This document shows, in pieces, positions 35,838-46,400 of a stretch of DNA of 64,000 nucleotides (position 1 is the first letter of the stretch; each line of letters begins with the position of its first letter). The notes beneath the pieces were generated by a model that saw nothing but the letters and a program-made list of their open reading frames with translations, was not told where the DNA came from and made no database searches. The DNA lies in the NCBI RefSeq assembly GCF_003865075.1, contig NZ_BHWB01000009.1, forward strand, positions 62,001 through 126,000. Reading direction: 5' to 3'. Origin of the DNA: Bacteroides faecalis. GTDB taxonomy: Bacteria; Bacteroidota; Bacteroidia; Bacteroidales; Bacteroidaceae. The position numbers and the translations under genes are program-made.

Positions 35838-37066
35838 CTCTTTTTCATAACACTGTTTACCACCCGTACGGAAGATACTAATTTATTAGTTGAAGTAAAT
35901 ACATCGACATTCCATACATGAGAAGAACGGCCTTTATGTACAATAGTCCCCACTGCCCGAACAGTATCACCTTCGTGTGCGGAAGATATATGATTTCCAC
36001 TGACTTGCATACCAACAACAATCTCATCCGGCTGGCAAAGAATCATCGAACCAAGTCCGGCAACAGTTTCTGCCAATGCAAGAGTAGCTCCACCGTGTAA
36101 AATACCAAAAGGTTGGCGGGTACGGTGATCGACTGGCATTGTGGCTTCCACCCGATCTTCAGCAGCATAAGTATATTGAATACCCAAGTTTCCCATCAAC
36201 GCATGGCGGGCTTGTGTATTCAATTCATCAAGAGGAATTTCCGTCGCACGAATTTCTTCCAGAATAACTTTCTCCACAGCAATAGCTACTCCGTCTTCTT
36301 CATTCGAAGCTGTCACATAATCTGCACAAGCTTTTACTGAATCTTGTGAATGTCCCATGGCAATACCCAATCCGGCTAGCTGAATCATAGTCACATCACA
36401 TACTCCGTCACCTATCGCAATCACTTCCTCACGTTTCATCTTCAATTGTTCCAATAAAACGCCCAGTGTATTAGCTTTGTCAATGGAACAAGGAACAACC
36501 TCAAGAAAATACGGTTCAGAACGGAAAACATCCAAAGCTCCATTCAACCGTCTTTTCCAATGATCTTCCAAACTTACCAATGATTCTTCATCATCACTTA
36601 CCAACATACATTTGCAAGGAGCGAAATCAATAGCCGTTGAAAACTCTTCTTCCTTGATCACCCGCAGATTATTGAGCCGGGCTTCACTTTGAATATGTTC
36701 ATTCTCCGGTGAGTTCGTGATAAGAGTATCATCATGATAAGTAAATAAAGCAAATTTATTTTTATGTGCTTTCTTCTCCAGATAAGGCAGCATCTCAGGA
36801 TTGATCCGTCTTTCAAACAGTATTTTTCCGTTTTGTGCATCGATTATCTGACAACCATTGTAAGACAGGATATAACCTCCGTAGTTTCCCAGTTCAAGAG
36901 ACTTAGCTAATGGCATTACCCCATACGTAGGTCTGCCGGATGCTAATACAATGCGTACTCCCATTTGCTGCACTTTCAGCAAAGCGGCAAGTGTACGCTT
37001 ACTTATTTCTTTTGTCTCATTGAGAAGAGTTCCGTCTACATCAAGAACCAATAATTTATATTTCAT
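35834..37066 (-). CDS. HAD hydrolase / hotdog thioesterase fusion, putative DHNA-CoA thioesterase
   Basis: First gene of the men operon, 410 residues. Residues 1-270 form a Cof-type HAD-IIB phosphatase: LLVLDVDGTLL with D9/D11, ASGRPTYGV, and AIGDGVCDVTMIQLAGLGIAMGHS. Residues 285-408 form a PaaI/YbgC-like hotdog thioesterase: HRTRQPFGILHGGATLALAETVAGLGSM with the HGG...E catalytic pattern, and SGNHISSAHEGDTVRAVGTIVHKGRSSHVW. Position in the operon suggests that the thioesterase half hydrolyses DHNA-CoA to DHNA (MenI role), a step for which no other gene is present here. The role of the HAD half, perhaps a nucleotide or FMN-type phosphatase, is unknown. menA is not in the window. Confidence 0.85.
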   Translation of the reverse strand: MKYKLLVLDVDGTLLNETKEISKRTLAALLKVQQMGVRIVLASGRPTYGVMPLAKSLELGNYGGYILSYNGCQIIDAQNGKILFERRINPEMLPYLEKKAHKNKFALFTYHDDTLITNSPENEHIQSEARLNNLRVIKEEEFSTAIDFAPCKCMLVSDDEESLVSLEDHWKRRLNGALDVFRSEPYFLEVVPCSIDKANTLGVLLEQLKMKREEVIAIGDGVCDVTMIQLAGLGIAMGHSQDSVKACADYVTASNEEDGVAIAVEKVILEEIRATEIPLDELNTQARHALMGNLGIQYTYAAEDRVEATMPVDHRTRQPFGILHGGATLALAETVAGLGSMILCQPDEIVVGMQVSGNHISSAHEGDTVRAVGTIVHKGRSSHVWNVDVFTSTNKLVSSVRVVNSVMKKR

Positions 37067-37150
37067 GGCTTCACGATTTTGATTTAGATTACAAAGGTAG
37101 GAAATTGAACGAACGACAGAAAGCGGAAACTGATAAAAATTACTTTTATT

Positions 37151-37513
37151 TTATTCTTTCAGATGTGTTTCCAGATAATCCCGAAGAATTCGGGCATGAT
37201 TATAGATTAGTTCTTTAGAAGCGTAAATCAATGTTACTACAGGATATGGTTTGATAAGAGACAGAAAATCAGCCATGGCCGGAGAAGTTTCCAGTTCTTT
37301 TTGATACAATACCACAAAGTCATTCCAATGTCCCGGAATGTTCTCATGAAACCACTTTCGCAACATTGCGGAAGGAGCTATATCTTTTGCCCAATAATCA
37401 TATCTCAAACACTCTTTTTTGATGCCGCGTGGCCACAATTTATCCACTAAAACCCGATATCCATCTGTCTCCGAATATTCTTCGTATACTCGTTTTATCC
37501 TAACTTGAATCAT
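37151..37513 (-). CDS. DUF488-family protein
   Basis: A 120-residue cytoplasmic protein of the DUF488 (YeaO-like) family. It opens IKRVYEEYSETDGYRVLVDKLWPRGIKKE and contains YDYWAKDIAPSAMLRKWFHENIPGHWNDF and VTLIYASKELIYNHARIL, all family hallmarks. Function is unknown. A single gene 84 bp upstream of the men operon on the same strand; it may or may not share the transcript. Confidence 0.85.
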   Translation of the reverse strand: MIQVRIKRVYEEYSETDGYRVLVDKLWPRGIKKECLRYDYWAKDIAPSAMLRKWFHENIPGHWNDFVVLYQKELETSPAMADFLSLIKPYPVVTLIYASKELIYNHARILRDYLETHLKE

Positions 37514-37936
37514 TGTCGTTTATACTAAGTTTATATAGAATAAACCAAGAAAACGGTAAATTGTTTAAATAAGCTGTTCAATTACTACTTTTAAACCTGA
37601 CATATAACAAAATGGAAAATAATTATAAAGTATCTCCTCATTAAATATATTGGGATGTTTTGGATCACCATCTATTTGACTCACTTCAATATCCTTATAC
37701 GGTTTTATAGTAACATGATTCTCAGCCCTAACGGGCAGAAATCAGTGTCAGGCAATACAGGAAAACGTGGAGTAATATAAACTTTTTTCAAAATAAGATA
37801 TAAGTGAGAAGAAGTGCAATAATGAGAGTAAATAATAAAAGTGAGAGTAATTCCTCATAAGACGTACAAAAGAACTAATCTCTGATTACTAGGACATTAA
37901 ATTATTTCTGGTTCTCCAAAAAGAAATTAATTCACC

Positions 37937-37956
37937 ACTCTCACTTTCACTTTCAC
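37937..37956 (-). repeat. 20-bp repeat, inverted copy
   Basis: Read on the minus strand this is GTGAAAGTGAAAGTGAGAGT, identical to the plus-strand copy at 38490-38509. The two copies face each other and enclose about 530 bp with a decayed coding remnant. Confidence 0.7.
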
Positions 37957-38489
37957 CTTTATACTCTTTTCCTCAAAACATACTTAGATCAAGAGCAGTA
38001 TTTGTCAACAAATTACAAACACTATTTACAGTATATCTGACTAATAATATTTGAACTGAATTGCCACACTGCTTTTGATACTAGAAAGTAGGAACAGCCA
38101 ATTGAACACCATGACTTTCAGTTTGTACCTTATAAAATGACCGAGACTGTCTAAAGTCATAAAGATCCAACTACCGTTCTTCTTGTTCAGGATATCAATG
38201 TTGTGTGCATAAAGAAAAGGAACAACTGTTTTTTCGGACTCTCCCCCATATTATCCTTTATCTTCTCAAACCCCAAAGAGGTTTTCCTGTATTCCCGGGA
38301 GTGTCAGGCAAATTTTTGAACAATAAATTAAATCATTTTTTCTCAATACCATCATAAACAAAGTACTCTCATTTAAAATAAAAGCAGTCATTTCGACCAT
38401 ATAACCGCTAATAACACAATCACACAACACACTAATAAACAACAAAATACACATTACAGCATAAAAAAGGAGCAGAAAAAAAGCGTAAA

Positions 38490-38509
38490 GTGAAAGTGAA
38501 AGTGAGAGT
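38490..38509 (+). repeat. 20-bp repeat, direct copy
   Basis: GTGAAAGTGAAAGTGAGAGT, the partner of 37937-37956 in inverted orientation. It directly abuts the hairpin at 38511-38544. Confidence 0.7.
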
Positions 38510-38510
38510 A

Positions 38511-38544
38511 GCATAAATCAGCCTTTCCGAAAGGTCGATTTATG
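38511..38544. repeat. Long imperfect hairpin
   Basis: GCATAAATCAGCCTTTC and GAAAGGTCGATTTATGC pair except for two bases in the middle. Together with the adjoining 20-bp repeat it looks like the end of a former mobile or phage-derived segment, or a transcription terminator. Confidence 0.5.
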
Positions 38545-38691
38545 CTTGAAAAACGGGCCAAAACATTCATAATATTATACAATAATTATATATTAGCGAC
38601 AACTTATCATTCATTAAATCCTCATTATCCTATTAATAAGACAGAAAAACCAAGAGTCCAAAAGATAAATAAAAGTAAGAGCAAATAAATC

Positions 38692-38823
38692 AAGTACAAG
38701 AGTACCCCGAATCATGTACAAGAGTGACACCAATCAAGTACTAGAACTGAGAGACTGAAGTACAACAATTCACCAAGAGAAGTACACGAAACGATCAGGT
38801 GAAGTACAAGAGTAGCGTATGTG
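38692..38823. repeat. Six-copy 22-bp degenerate tandem repeat
   Basis: Six units of exactly 22 bp. GTAC recurs at 38694, 38716, 38738, 38760, 38782 and 38804. The head AAGTACAAGAGT is conserved (ATGTAC in unit 2) while the last 10 bases vary freely. A seventh, partial head (AAGT) follows at 38824. The period is close to two helical turns and not a multiple of three, which speaks against coding and for an array of protein-binding sites. Confidence 0.8.
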
Positions 38824-38970
38824 AAGTTTTCAATTATAGAACTTTGGTTATTTTATCCATCTTCCGCATAATATAAGGTTCAGGTAGATGCTGATATCAA
38901 TACTTCACGACTTCCGAACGTACCACACGCATTCGATTAGTTTTTATTCTATCCATTGAGTTTATATTTA

Positions 38971-39876
38971 TCAAAAACGCCAAGCCAATATTCTACTATT
39001 TTTAGTACCTTGACTCATCTGGATTATCTTATATTCCGAAACATTGATTGTTTTCAATTTAGCACATAGTATATCCAGGTTCCTTCCTTTAGAAACCAAA
39101 CTAGTGAACCATCCACAGTTCTTCTGATACTTCTGACTCTCAAAAATCATGTTCAATAAAAAGTGTAATTCCCCGCCTTCACACCAAAGTTCATTGGCGT
39201 TTCCTCCAAAATTCAGCTTTACTTTTCTCACTTTTTCTCCCTTCAGACTACTTAATTTACGTATTGTGCCATCTTCAGCCTCTTTTTGGGAGCTATGAAA
39301 CGGTGGATTACAAATCGTCACGTCAAAGTATTCATCCGTAACAATGATTCCATCAAATATTTTCCTTTTATCTTTCTGAAGCCGTAATTCTATTTTATGT
39401 GCTAATATCGGATTACAGGTTATAATCTTTCTTGCATTTTCTATGGCCAAGGGATCAATATCAGAACCTACAAATACCCATCCATACTCTGTTTGTCCTA
39501 TAATCGGATAAATACAGTTAGCACCGACTCCAATATCCAAACACTTATAGTTTCGTTTATTCTCTTTGTCAACATTACCACTCAAAGGTTGTGCTTGTAT
39601 CAGATCTGCAATATAATGAATGTAATCTGCTCTTCCAGGAATAGGTGGGCACAGGTATCCTTTTGGTATATCCCAATACCGAATACCATAATAGTTTATC
39701 AATAAGGCCTTATTCAAAGCCTTTACAGCATGTGGATTGAAAAAGTTTATTGTCTGTATCCCACGCGGATTTAATATTACAAACTTTTTAAGTGGAGGAT
39801 AGACCTCTGTTAAACTGATAAAATCATATTGTCCACTATGCTTATTTCTTTCGTGTAGTTCGTTTCTTTCTATCAT
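38971..39876 (-). CDS. rlmF: 23S rRNA (adenine(1618)-N6)-methyltransferase
   Basis: Methylates A1618 of 23S rRNA. The 301-residue Rossmann methyltransferase has the SAM-binding [16 protein letters not shown], the acidic strand [15 protein letters not shown], the N6-adenine catalytic motif [13 protein letters not shown], and ...[22 protein letters not shown], which is specific to the RlmF group. Stands alone. The 3' side faces the repeat-rich stretch. Confidence 0.93.
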   Translation of the reverse strand: MIERNELHERNKHSGQYDFISLTEVYPPLKKFVILNPRGIQTINFFNPHAVKALNKALLINYYGIRYWDIPKGYLCPPIPGRADYIHYIADLIQAQPLSGNVDKENKRNYKCLDIGVGANCIYPIIGQTEYGWVFVGSDIDPLAIENARKIITCNPILAHKIELRLQKDKRKIFDGIIVTDEYFDVTICNPPFHSSQKEAEDGTIRKLSSLKGEKVRKVKLNFGGNANELWCEGGELHFLLNMIFESQKYQKNCGWFTSLVSKGRNLDILCAKLKTINVSEYKIIQMSQGTKNSRILAWRF

Positions 39877-40084
39877 GGCGACAAAGATATGTATATTTTC
39901 ATATCAAAAAAATAAAGACTGATTGGTAAAACAATAAAAATACACTATAGTAACGCTTCTGTACCAGCTATCATACGTACACTGTTGTGTATGAGGGGAA
40001 ACAACTTTTTATTGCCCACTGTTACCATTGCATTTGTGCAACCAGTCATTGAATAAAAAAACATTTTCTCGTTGTGTCGCATAG

Positions 40085-41404
40085 TCATTCATTGTACAGA
40101 TCCAGTGGAGATTGCTCTTCTTCCAATAATTTTTCTCTTTTTAAAAGAACCGCTTTTGCCATCTCAATTCTCTCATTAAGATATGTACGAACTGTTTTCC
40201 ACTGATAATAGGGAAAACGGGAAGTAGAGATAGGAAGTGCTGCTTCCCTTTCATTCAAAAGAATTTTTACCCATATTTCACGATCTGTATCATGATAAAA
40301 AAAACATTGTACATTAGCAGCCATTGGAGAAATCTCATAATCCTTCCAATATCGGAAAACAGAATCAGGGATGGAAACTTGAACATCCGTTTTTTCTATT
40401 CCCATCAATGCCACAAAAGGAATAACCGTTTCCGCATGAGCAAAACGAAAGTTCGCCCGGGTATCTGATTTACCATTTATTACCTCATCTGCAGAATGAA
40501 TGAATTCTGCTAATAAGGGCCATGCAATCGCAACAGGTAGCATCTTTCCGACAGGTGCAGAACTCTTACTCATATATTGTCGCAAATTCTGTGTCTGCCA
40601 GTAATCGCTCCATTCGTCTATTGTAAAAAGACTATCCAGACTTGTCAAATCACCTGTATCCGGAAGTATGGCAGCAATGGAAAATAAAGCCATGACAAAT
40701 TCCTCTGCTTCTTGATCTGTCTCTTGTCCCGATTCAAGAAAAAAGTTTTTCATAATAGGAGCAGGAGATATTTTTTTTCGCACATAAGTCTCATATATAG
40801 GAAGCCAATCACCTTTTTCCTTATATTCAACATAAGACTTGTTTAAATCGAAAAAACGAAGAATATCATTATATTGTCTCCCTTCACTACGTTGTATGCG
40901 TAAAGAAGAATTATATTGTGTCATACAGGCAAGAAATGCATCCATACTATGTATACAACGGGGAACATAAGTCGCTATTGCCTCTATTTTAGCTGAATCG
41001 CTAAATAATTGAGGGTAGTGTTCTATCATACGTCCGGCAATTCCTTGTTGCTCCAATTCTCCCACTACTGATAAATTTCCCCATTGGCCCTCAAAAGCCT
41101 CAGATAAATGCTGCAATGTGGAAAGTAATGATACTCCCGCTGTTGTCAATCTATTTTCTTGTTGAGCTGCGATTAATGTCCCCTTCACCTTACTCAAAGC
41201 CTTTCCTGAAGTTGGGAAACGAGCTCCATGTCTTCCCAGATGATTAATATAGAATGGAACCATACCATCCAGAGAAAAGACAAATGAGTCTTTCACAACA
41301 GGATAGGGCATAGCTGTTCCTGCATATTGTTGTATTACATCCTGTCCCCATATTATGGAGAGAGGACAAAACATAAAAATTCCAATTAACAATAATCCTT
41401 TCAT
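40085..41404 (-). CDS. Exported histidine-type phosphatase, MINPP/phytase-like
   Basis: Branch-2 histidine phosphatase, 439 residues, with a signal peptide ending IIWGQ. The catalytic motif is NHLGRHGARFP (RHGxRxP) near residue 58, and the proton-donor motif is FRFAHAETVIPFVALMG. The HAET form, rather than HD, is characteristic of multiple inositol polyphosphate phosphatases, one of which is known from B. thetaiotaomicron. The likely role is release of phosphate from phytate or related phosphoesters in the periplasm or in vesicles. Monocistronic; substrate is inferred. Confidence 0.85.
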   Translation of the reverse strand: MKGLLLIGIFMFCPLSIIWGQDVIQQYAGTAMPYPVVKDSFVFSLDGMVPFYINHLGRHGARFPTSGKALSKVKGTLIAAQQENRLTTAGVSLLSTLQHLSEAFEGQWGNLSVVGELEQQGIAGRMIEHYPQLFSDSAKIEAIATYVPRCIHSMDAFLACMTQYNSSLRIQRSEGRQYNDILRFFDLNKSYVEYKEKGDWLPIYETYVRKKISPAPIMKNFFLESGQETDQEAEEFVMALFSIAAILPDTGDLTSLDSLFTIDEWSDYWQTQNLRQYMSKSSAPVGKMLPVAIAWPLLAEFIHSADEVINGKSDTRANFRFAHAETVIPFVALMGIEKTDVQVSIPDSVFRYWKDYEISPMAANVQCFFYHDTDREIWVKILLNEREAALPISTSRFPYYQWKTVRTYLNERIEMAKAVLLKREKLLEEEQSPLDLYNE

Positions 41405-41910
41405 ATTATTTATCCATTTTATGTATAGACTATAACGATGAAAGGAGAGTTATGTTCATCCAGAATCCGAAAGGAAAACAACCTAATTGAAACATTCGGC
41501 AGTATGCTTCCATGCTTCAATCAATCTCTTATCAGATTTATATAAGTATGAATATTCTTACTGTCTGGTTCGTCAGTCTGGTACTAACTATAAAATACGC
41601 TTGAAAATTAACCTCCTCACAATCCAAACAGGAAGACACAAACACAGATACACACCATACAATGCGTATCTTTTCATTGTATATAACCTAGAACTCCAAG
41701 AAATAGCATACCAACCAGAAATATCAGGCGTATAATTATACACTTGGTTTTTCATATTTTATCAACTTTCAAGACTACAATATTGCAAAAATAAAGATAC
41801 TCTCTAAGAAATCGACTGTTTAGTAATAAAAAAGACATATCTCCCCCTTTATATTATCGTAAATTTCCGTACTTTTGCAAAAAAATAAAAAAAATATTCA
41901 ATACAAAAAG
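41405..41910. other. Intergenic stretch
   Basis: About 500 bp between divergent genes. An 82-codon frame at 41487-41735 has no recognisable product or ribosome site and is probably chance. CGTACTTTTGC near 41869 resembles the -7 region of the protease gene. Confidence 0.5.
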
Positions 41911-42714
41911 ATGAAAAGAACAGTTATCAAATGCCTTGTCACACTGTGTTGCATGGCGTTTACTATGCCTGCTATGGCACAGTTCAATTTAAAAAAAGCT
42001 ATTGGTGGTGCTGCCAAGGCTACCAAAGCCGTTACTCTTACAGATGAAGAAATGAGAGAGTATGTAAAAGAGTACATAGATTGGATGGACGAGCACAACC
42101 AAGTGTGCGCAGATGACAATGAATATACCATCCGTCTAAAAAGACTGACAGAAGGTTTGACCGATGTAGAGGGTATTCCTTTGAACTTCAAGGTTTATTA
42201 TGTAATTGACGTGAATGCCTTTGCGTGTGCAGACGGGAGCATACGTGTATTCTCCTCACTGATGGATATCATGAGCGATGAAGAACTATTGGGTGTCATT
42301 GGTCATGAAGTAGGACACATCGCACACAAAGATTCCAAAAAAGGATTCCGTACAGCTCTACTCACCTCTGCACTGAAAGACGGCATTTCTTCACAGGGCG
42401 GTACTGCAGCTAAGCTAACCGACTCACAATTGGGCGATCTGGGTGAAGCTTTGGTAAACTCTACCTATTCACAAAAGCAAGAACGTGATGCCGATGATTA
42501 CGGATATGAATTTCTACAAAAATCCGGTAAAAATCCATGGGCAATGGCTCTCTCTTTCCGTAAACTGAAGCAGATGCAAGATGAAGCCGGAGCCCAAAAG
42601 AACAACAAGTTGAACCAGTTGTTCTCGACCCATCCAGACCTAGATATCCGTATCAAACGTATGGAAGAGCGTGCCACTTCCGAAGGTATACAGTCCCCTA
42701 CAGCGGCTAAATAA
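41911..42714 (+). CDS. Exported M48-family metalloprotease
   Basis: Periplasmic zinc protease of the M48 (Oma1/BepA/LoiP-like) family, 267 residues from the ATG at 41911. The signal peptide is MKRTVIKCLVTLCCMAFTMPAMAQ. The zinc motif is VIGHEVGHIAHKDS (HExxH), and the third ligand lies in YSQKQERDADDYGYEF. C-terminal FSTHPDLDIRIKRMEERA is the usual M48 end. The ATG at 41911 is chosen over 41875 because it places the signal peptide at the N-terminus. Probably degrades misfolded envelope proteins. Confidence 0.9.
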   Translation: MKRTVIKCLVTLCCMAFTMPAMAQFNLKKAIGGAAKATKAVTLTDEEMREYVKEYIDWMDEHNQVCADDNEYTIRLKRLTEGLTDVEGIPLNFKVYYVIDVNAFACADGSIRVFSSLMDIMSDEELLGVIGHEVGHIAHKDSKKGFRTALLTSALKDGISSQGGTAAKLTDSQLGDLGEALVNSTYSQKQERDADDYGYEFLQKSGKNPWAMALSFRKLKQMQDEAGAQKNNKLNQLFSTHPDLDIRIKRMEERATSEGIQSPTAAK

Positions 42715-43422
42715 CCTAATATAAAAAAATCACTTCAACAAAGTGAGATATCGTACGTTCTCACTCCTTATGTAAGTCGTATTACTTACCTGATTTTGCC
42801 CAATTCGTTTTTCAAGTTATCTAATTGAAAACAAAATTGGGCAATTTATATATCCAGAGAAATAGGATCCCTGCTTGAAGAAATGTAGATCTAAACAAAA
42901 GTGACTTATGAAAGAAATATCACTCATTGTTTATGTGCCATTTTGCTTTTTGACAATTTGTAACCTTAATGTTCCTCGAATCGTCTATTTTAGCCACTAA
43001 TATAAAGCTAGTATCAATTCTTTATTCCACACGCATATACGTTTTTCATCTATCATGAAATACATCCCCCAAAGAACCTTTTAGATACATTATTATCACA
43101 TTACACTTCATGTAAATAGTAAAATATCAAATTCAGTTTCCTTTTACTCATTCATATTTATCAGAAGAAACAGACAAAGTACTTTTATTTATAACCCATT
43201 AAAAAGGAATAAACATATTATTAATAATGGGATATCTCTTCAAGAAAAAAAACTCCTCCTTATCTATTTCATTGCCTGTTATTAATTTAGCCACCGAACT
43301 ATCTTTAGTGTTTTTATAATATTCATGATGTTATAAAACAAGAATTAGAATCTTTTTGTTCTTTTAATAATAGGATGAAAAGATCCGACTTTTTATTTGT
43401 CAAATCCAAAAACAAAATAGAA
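42715..43422. other. Intergenic stretch before the metal efflux operon
   Basis: About 700 bp. A small hairpin (ATCACTT...AAGTGAGAT, near 42730) and a compound hairpin at 42796-42848 (TTGCCCAATT / AATTGGGCAA) probably end the protease transcript. No gene is credible, and no metalloregulator gene or obvious operator is seen before the efflux operon. Confidence 0.5.
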
Positions 43423-46400
43423 ATGATAAACAGACTTATACGTTATTTCCTGGAGAACAGGGTTATAACCGTTTTGTTATTGCTATTGGTCATAGCATGG
43501 GGAATTTCGACTGCTCCCTTCTCCTGGCATGGAGGCATCATTCCCCGTAATCCAATTCCGGTAGACGCTATCCCCGATATCGGAGATAACCAACAGATCG
43601 TTGCCACAGAATGGATGGGACGTTCACCCAAAGATATACAAGATCAAATTACATATCCGCTTACTACTTCTTTACTAGGAATTCCCGGAGTGAAAACAAT
43701 CCGCAGTTCTTCCATGTTTGGAATGTCTTTTATATATATCATATTCGACGATGATATAGAGTTTTATTGGAGCCGTTCCCGTATTCTCGAAAAATTGAAT
43801 TCACTACCTCCGGGAACCTTGCCCGAAGATGTGCAACCAACACTAGGACCGGATGCTACAGCTTTAGGACAGATATATTGGTATACGCTCGAAGGACGCG
43901 ACCCTAAAACAGGGAAACCGACAGGAGGCTGGAATGCAGAAGAGTTACGTACCCTTCAGGACTTCTATGTAAAATACAGTCTTTCCGCAGCCGAAGGTGT
44001 ATCCGAAGTGGCATCTGCCGGAGGATTCGTAAAAGAATACCAGATAGAACTGAATCCGGATGCAATGTATAGCTTTAATATATCGGTAATGGATGTAATG
44101 AATGCCGTACAAAAGAGTAATCTGGACATCGGAGCCGAGACAATGGAAGTAAACAAAGTGGAATATCTGATCCGCGGACTAGGTTATATAAAAAATGTAG
44201 CGGACATCGAAAATACTGTCGTAACCGTACGGGAAGGAATTCCGGTACGTATTTCTGATATTGCTTTCGTAAATATCGGTCCCGGAACCCGACGTGGCGG
44301 ATTGGATAAAGAAGGAGTCGAGGCAGTAGGTGGAGTCGTTATTGCCCGCTACGGTTCCAATCCATTGGAAGTCATCAATAATGTAAAAGAGAAAATAAAA
44401 GAAATGGACGCCGGACTTCCACAAAAGACTTTAGCAGACGGAACGATTTCAAAAGTTACCGTTGTGCCATTCTATGACCGGACCGGACTGATTAAAGAAA
44501 CGATTGGTACACTAGAAACAAGTCTTTCACACGAAATACTGATTTGTGTGATTGTAATCATTGTGTTGGTACTTAATCTACGTGCTTCTGTGGTTATTGC
44601 CAGTATGTTACCGATAGCCGTACTTGCTACTTTTATATTAATGAGATATACCGGTATTGAGGCAAATATCGTAGCTTTATCAGGAATTGCCATAGCTATC
44701 GGTGTAATGGTTGATGTCGGAGTGGTATTTGTAGAAAGTATCATACGTTATATGGAAATGCCGGTAAACCGGGGAATCAATAAAGGAAAAGAATTTGTAC
44801 AGCTTATATACAAAGCAGTCAGTGAAGTATCCGGTGCCATTGCCACAGCAATGATCACCACAATTGTTAGTTTTCTACCTGTATTTGCCATGCAGGCACA
44901 GGAAGGAAAAATGTTTTCACCGCTTGCTTATACAAAAACATACGCATTAGCTTCCGCATTCGTATTGGGACTGATCTTATTACCCACCCTCTCATATATT
45001 TTGTTTTCTGTACGCATAAATTCGAAGTTAATACGCAAAGTACTAAATTATATACTCATTGTTGCCGGAATTGCATTACTGATAATTTATAATAGTATTC
45101 CTGCATTAGGACTGACTGCCGTAGGATTGAATAACCTGTTAGCTCATCGCTGGCTCAATCCGAAAATGGGTAACTATATCAATATAGGCATCACCCTGTT
45201 CATCGCTGTTTTCTATCTTTCAGAAGAATGGTTACCAATGGGACCTCAAAGAGGGTTACCTATAAATATCCTCTTTGTAGCAGGATGTATTGCATTTATC
45301 CTAGTATTGTTATGGTCACTGGTTATTTTCTATGAACGTATTCTTCGTTGGTGTCTGGCAAACCGTTGGAAATTCATGGCAATTCCTTTGATAACAGTTA
45401 TTTGTGGATTTCTGATCTGGCGTAATACGGGAGAAGAATTCATGCCTAGTCTCAATGAAGGTTCTTTCTTGTTAATGCCTACAAGTATGCCGCATACAGG
45501 TATTGAGCAAAACCTGGATTATATTGAAAAGCTAGACAAGCGCTTGGCTGCCATTCCCGAAATAGAAACAGCTATCGGTAAATGGGGACGTGTAAATTCG
45601 GCTCTTGACCCTGCTCCTGTACAGATGTTCGAAAATACAATCAATTATCGACCTGAATATATCTTAGACGAGAATGGACATCGGGAACGTTTCAAAGTAA
45701 ATCACAAAGGAGAATATCTATTAAAAAACGGCAATACATATAATCCTGCTGACGGTTTCCGTTTAATTCCGGCTGATAGTCTGATCCCGGATACACGAGG
45801 TGATTATTTTCGCCAATGGCGTCCGGAAATAAAAAACACAAATGATATCTGGCAGCAAATAGTGAATGTAACCCATTTACCCGGACTGACATCAGCACCC
45901 AAATTACAACCGATTGAAGCCCGACTGGTAATGCTTTCAACAGGAATGCGTGCAGCAATGGGAATAAAGGTGTATGGTCCGGACTTAGAAACTATCGAGA
46001 AAGGAGGAAAAGCTATTGAACAAGCATTGAAAGATGTACCATCAATTATCGCTTCATCAGTGTTCTATGACCGAGCAGTAGGTGCACCTTATTTAGAAAT
46101 AAAATTGAATCGTGAAAATATGGCTCGTTACGGCGTTGCTATAGCTGATTTGCAAGAAGTATTGAGCGCTGCAGTTGGAGGAATGGCATTGACTCGCACT
46201 GTGGAAGGACGTGAACGTTTTCCTATCCGTTTGCGATATGCCCGCGAATTAAGAGATAATCCCGAAACATTGTCCATGCTACTCATTCCTACAGCTACAG
46301 GGGCACAAATTCCTTTGAAAGAGCTTGCCAGCATTGAATATTCCAGAGGTGCACAAATGATACAAAGTGAAAATACATTCTTAGTGGGATACGTAATCTT

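Larger units (their letters stand above)
37514..38970. other. Gene-poor 1.45-kb stretch rich in repeats
   Basis: No convincing intact gene. It holds a 20-bp inverted repeat pair, a long hairpin and a 22-bp tandem repeat (listed separately). On the minus strand between about 38040 and 38220 there is a stretch of sense without a start, reading LYAHNIDILNKKNGSWIFMTLDSLGHFIRYKLK, which looks like the remains of a decayed protein I cannot name. The 82-codon frame at 38266-38514 is made of repeat sequence (SLSLSLYAF) and is not credible. Confidence 0.6.

Noticed and set aside
38266..38514. 82-codon minus-strand reading frame
   Set aside because: Its start is the GTGAAAG repeat read backwards (SLSLSLYAF), it has no ribosome site or family, and it lies in a decayed region.
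41487..41735. 82-codon plus-strand reading frame
   Set aside because: No family, no clear ribosome site, unusual composition, in a gap between divergent genes.
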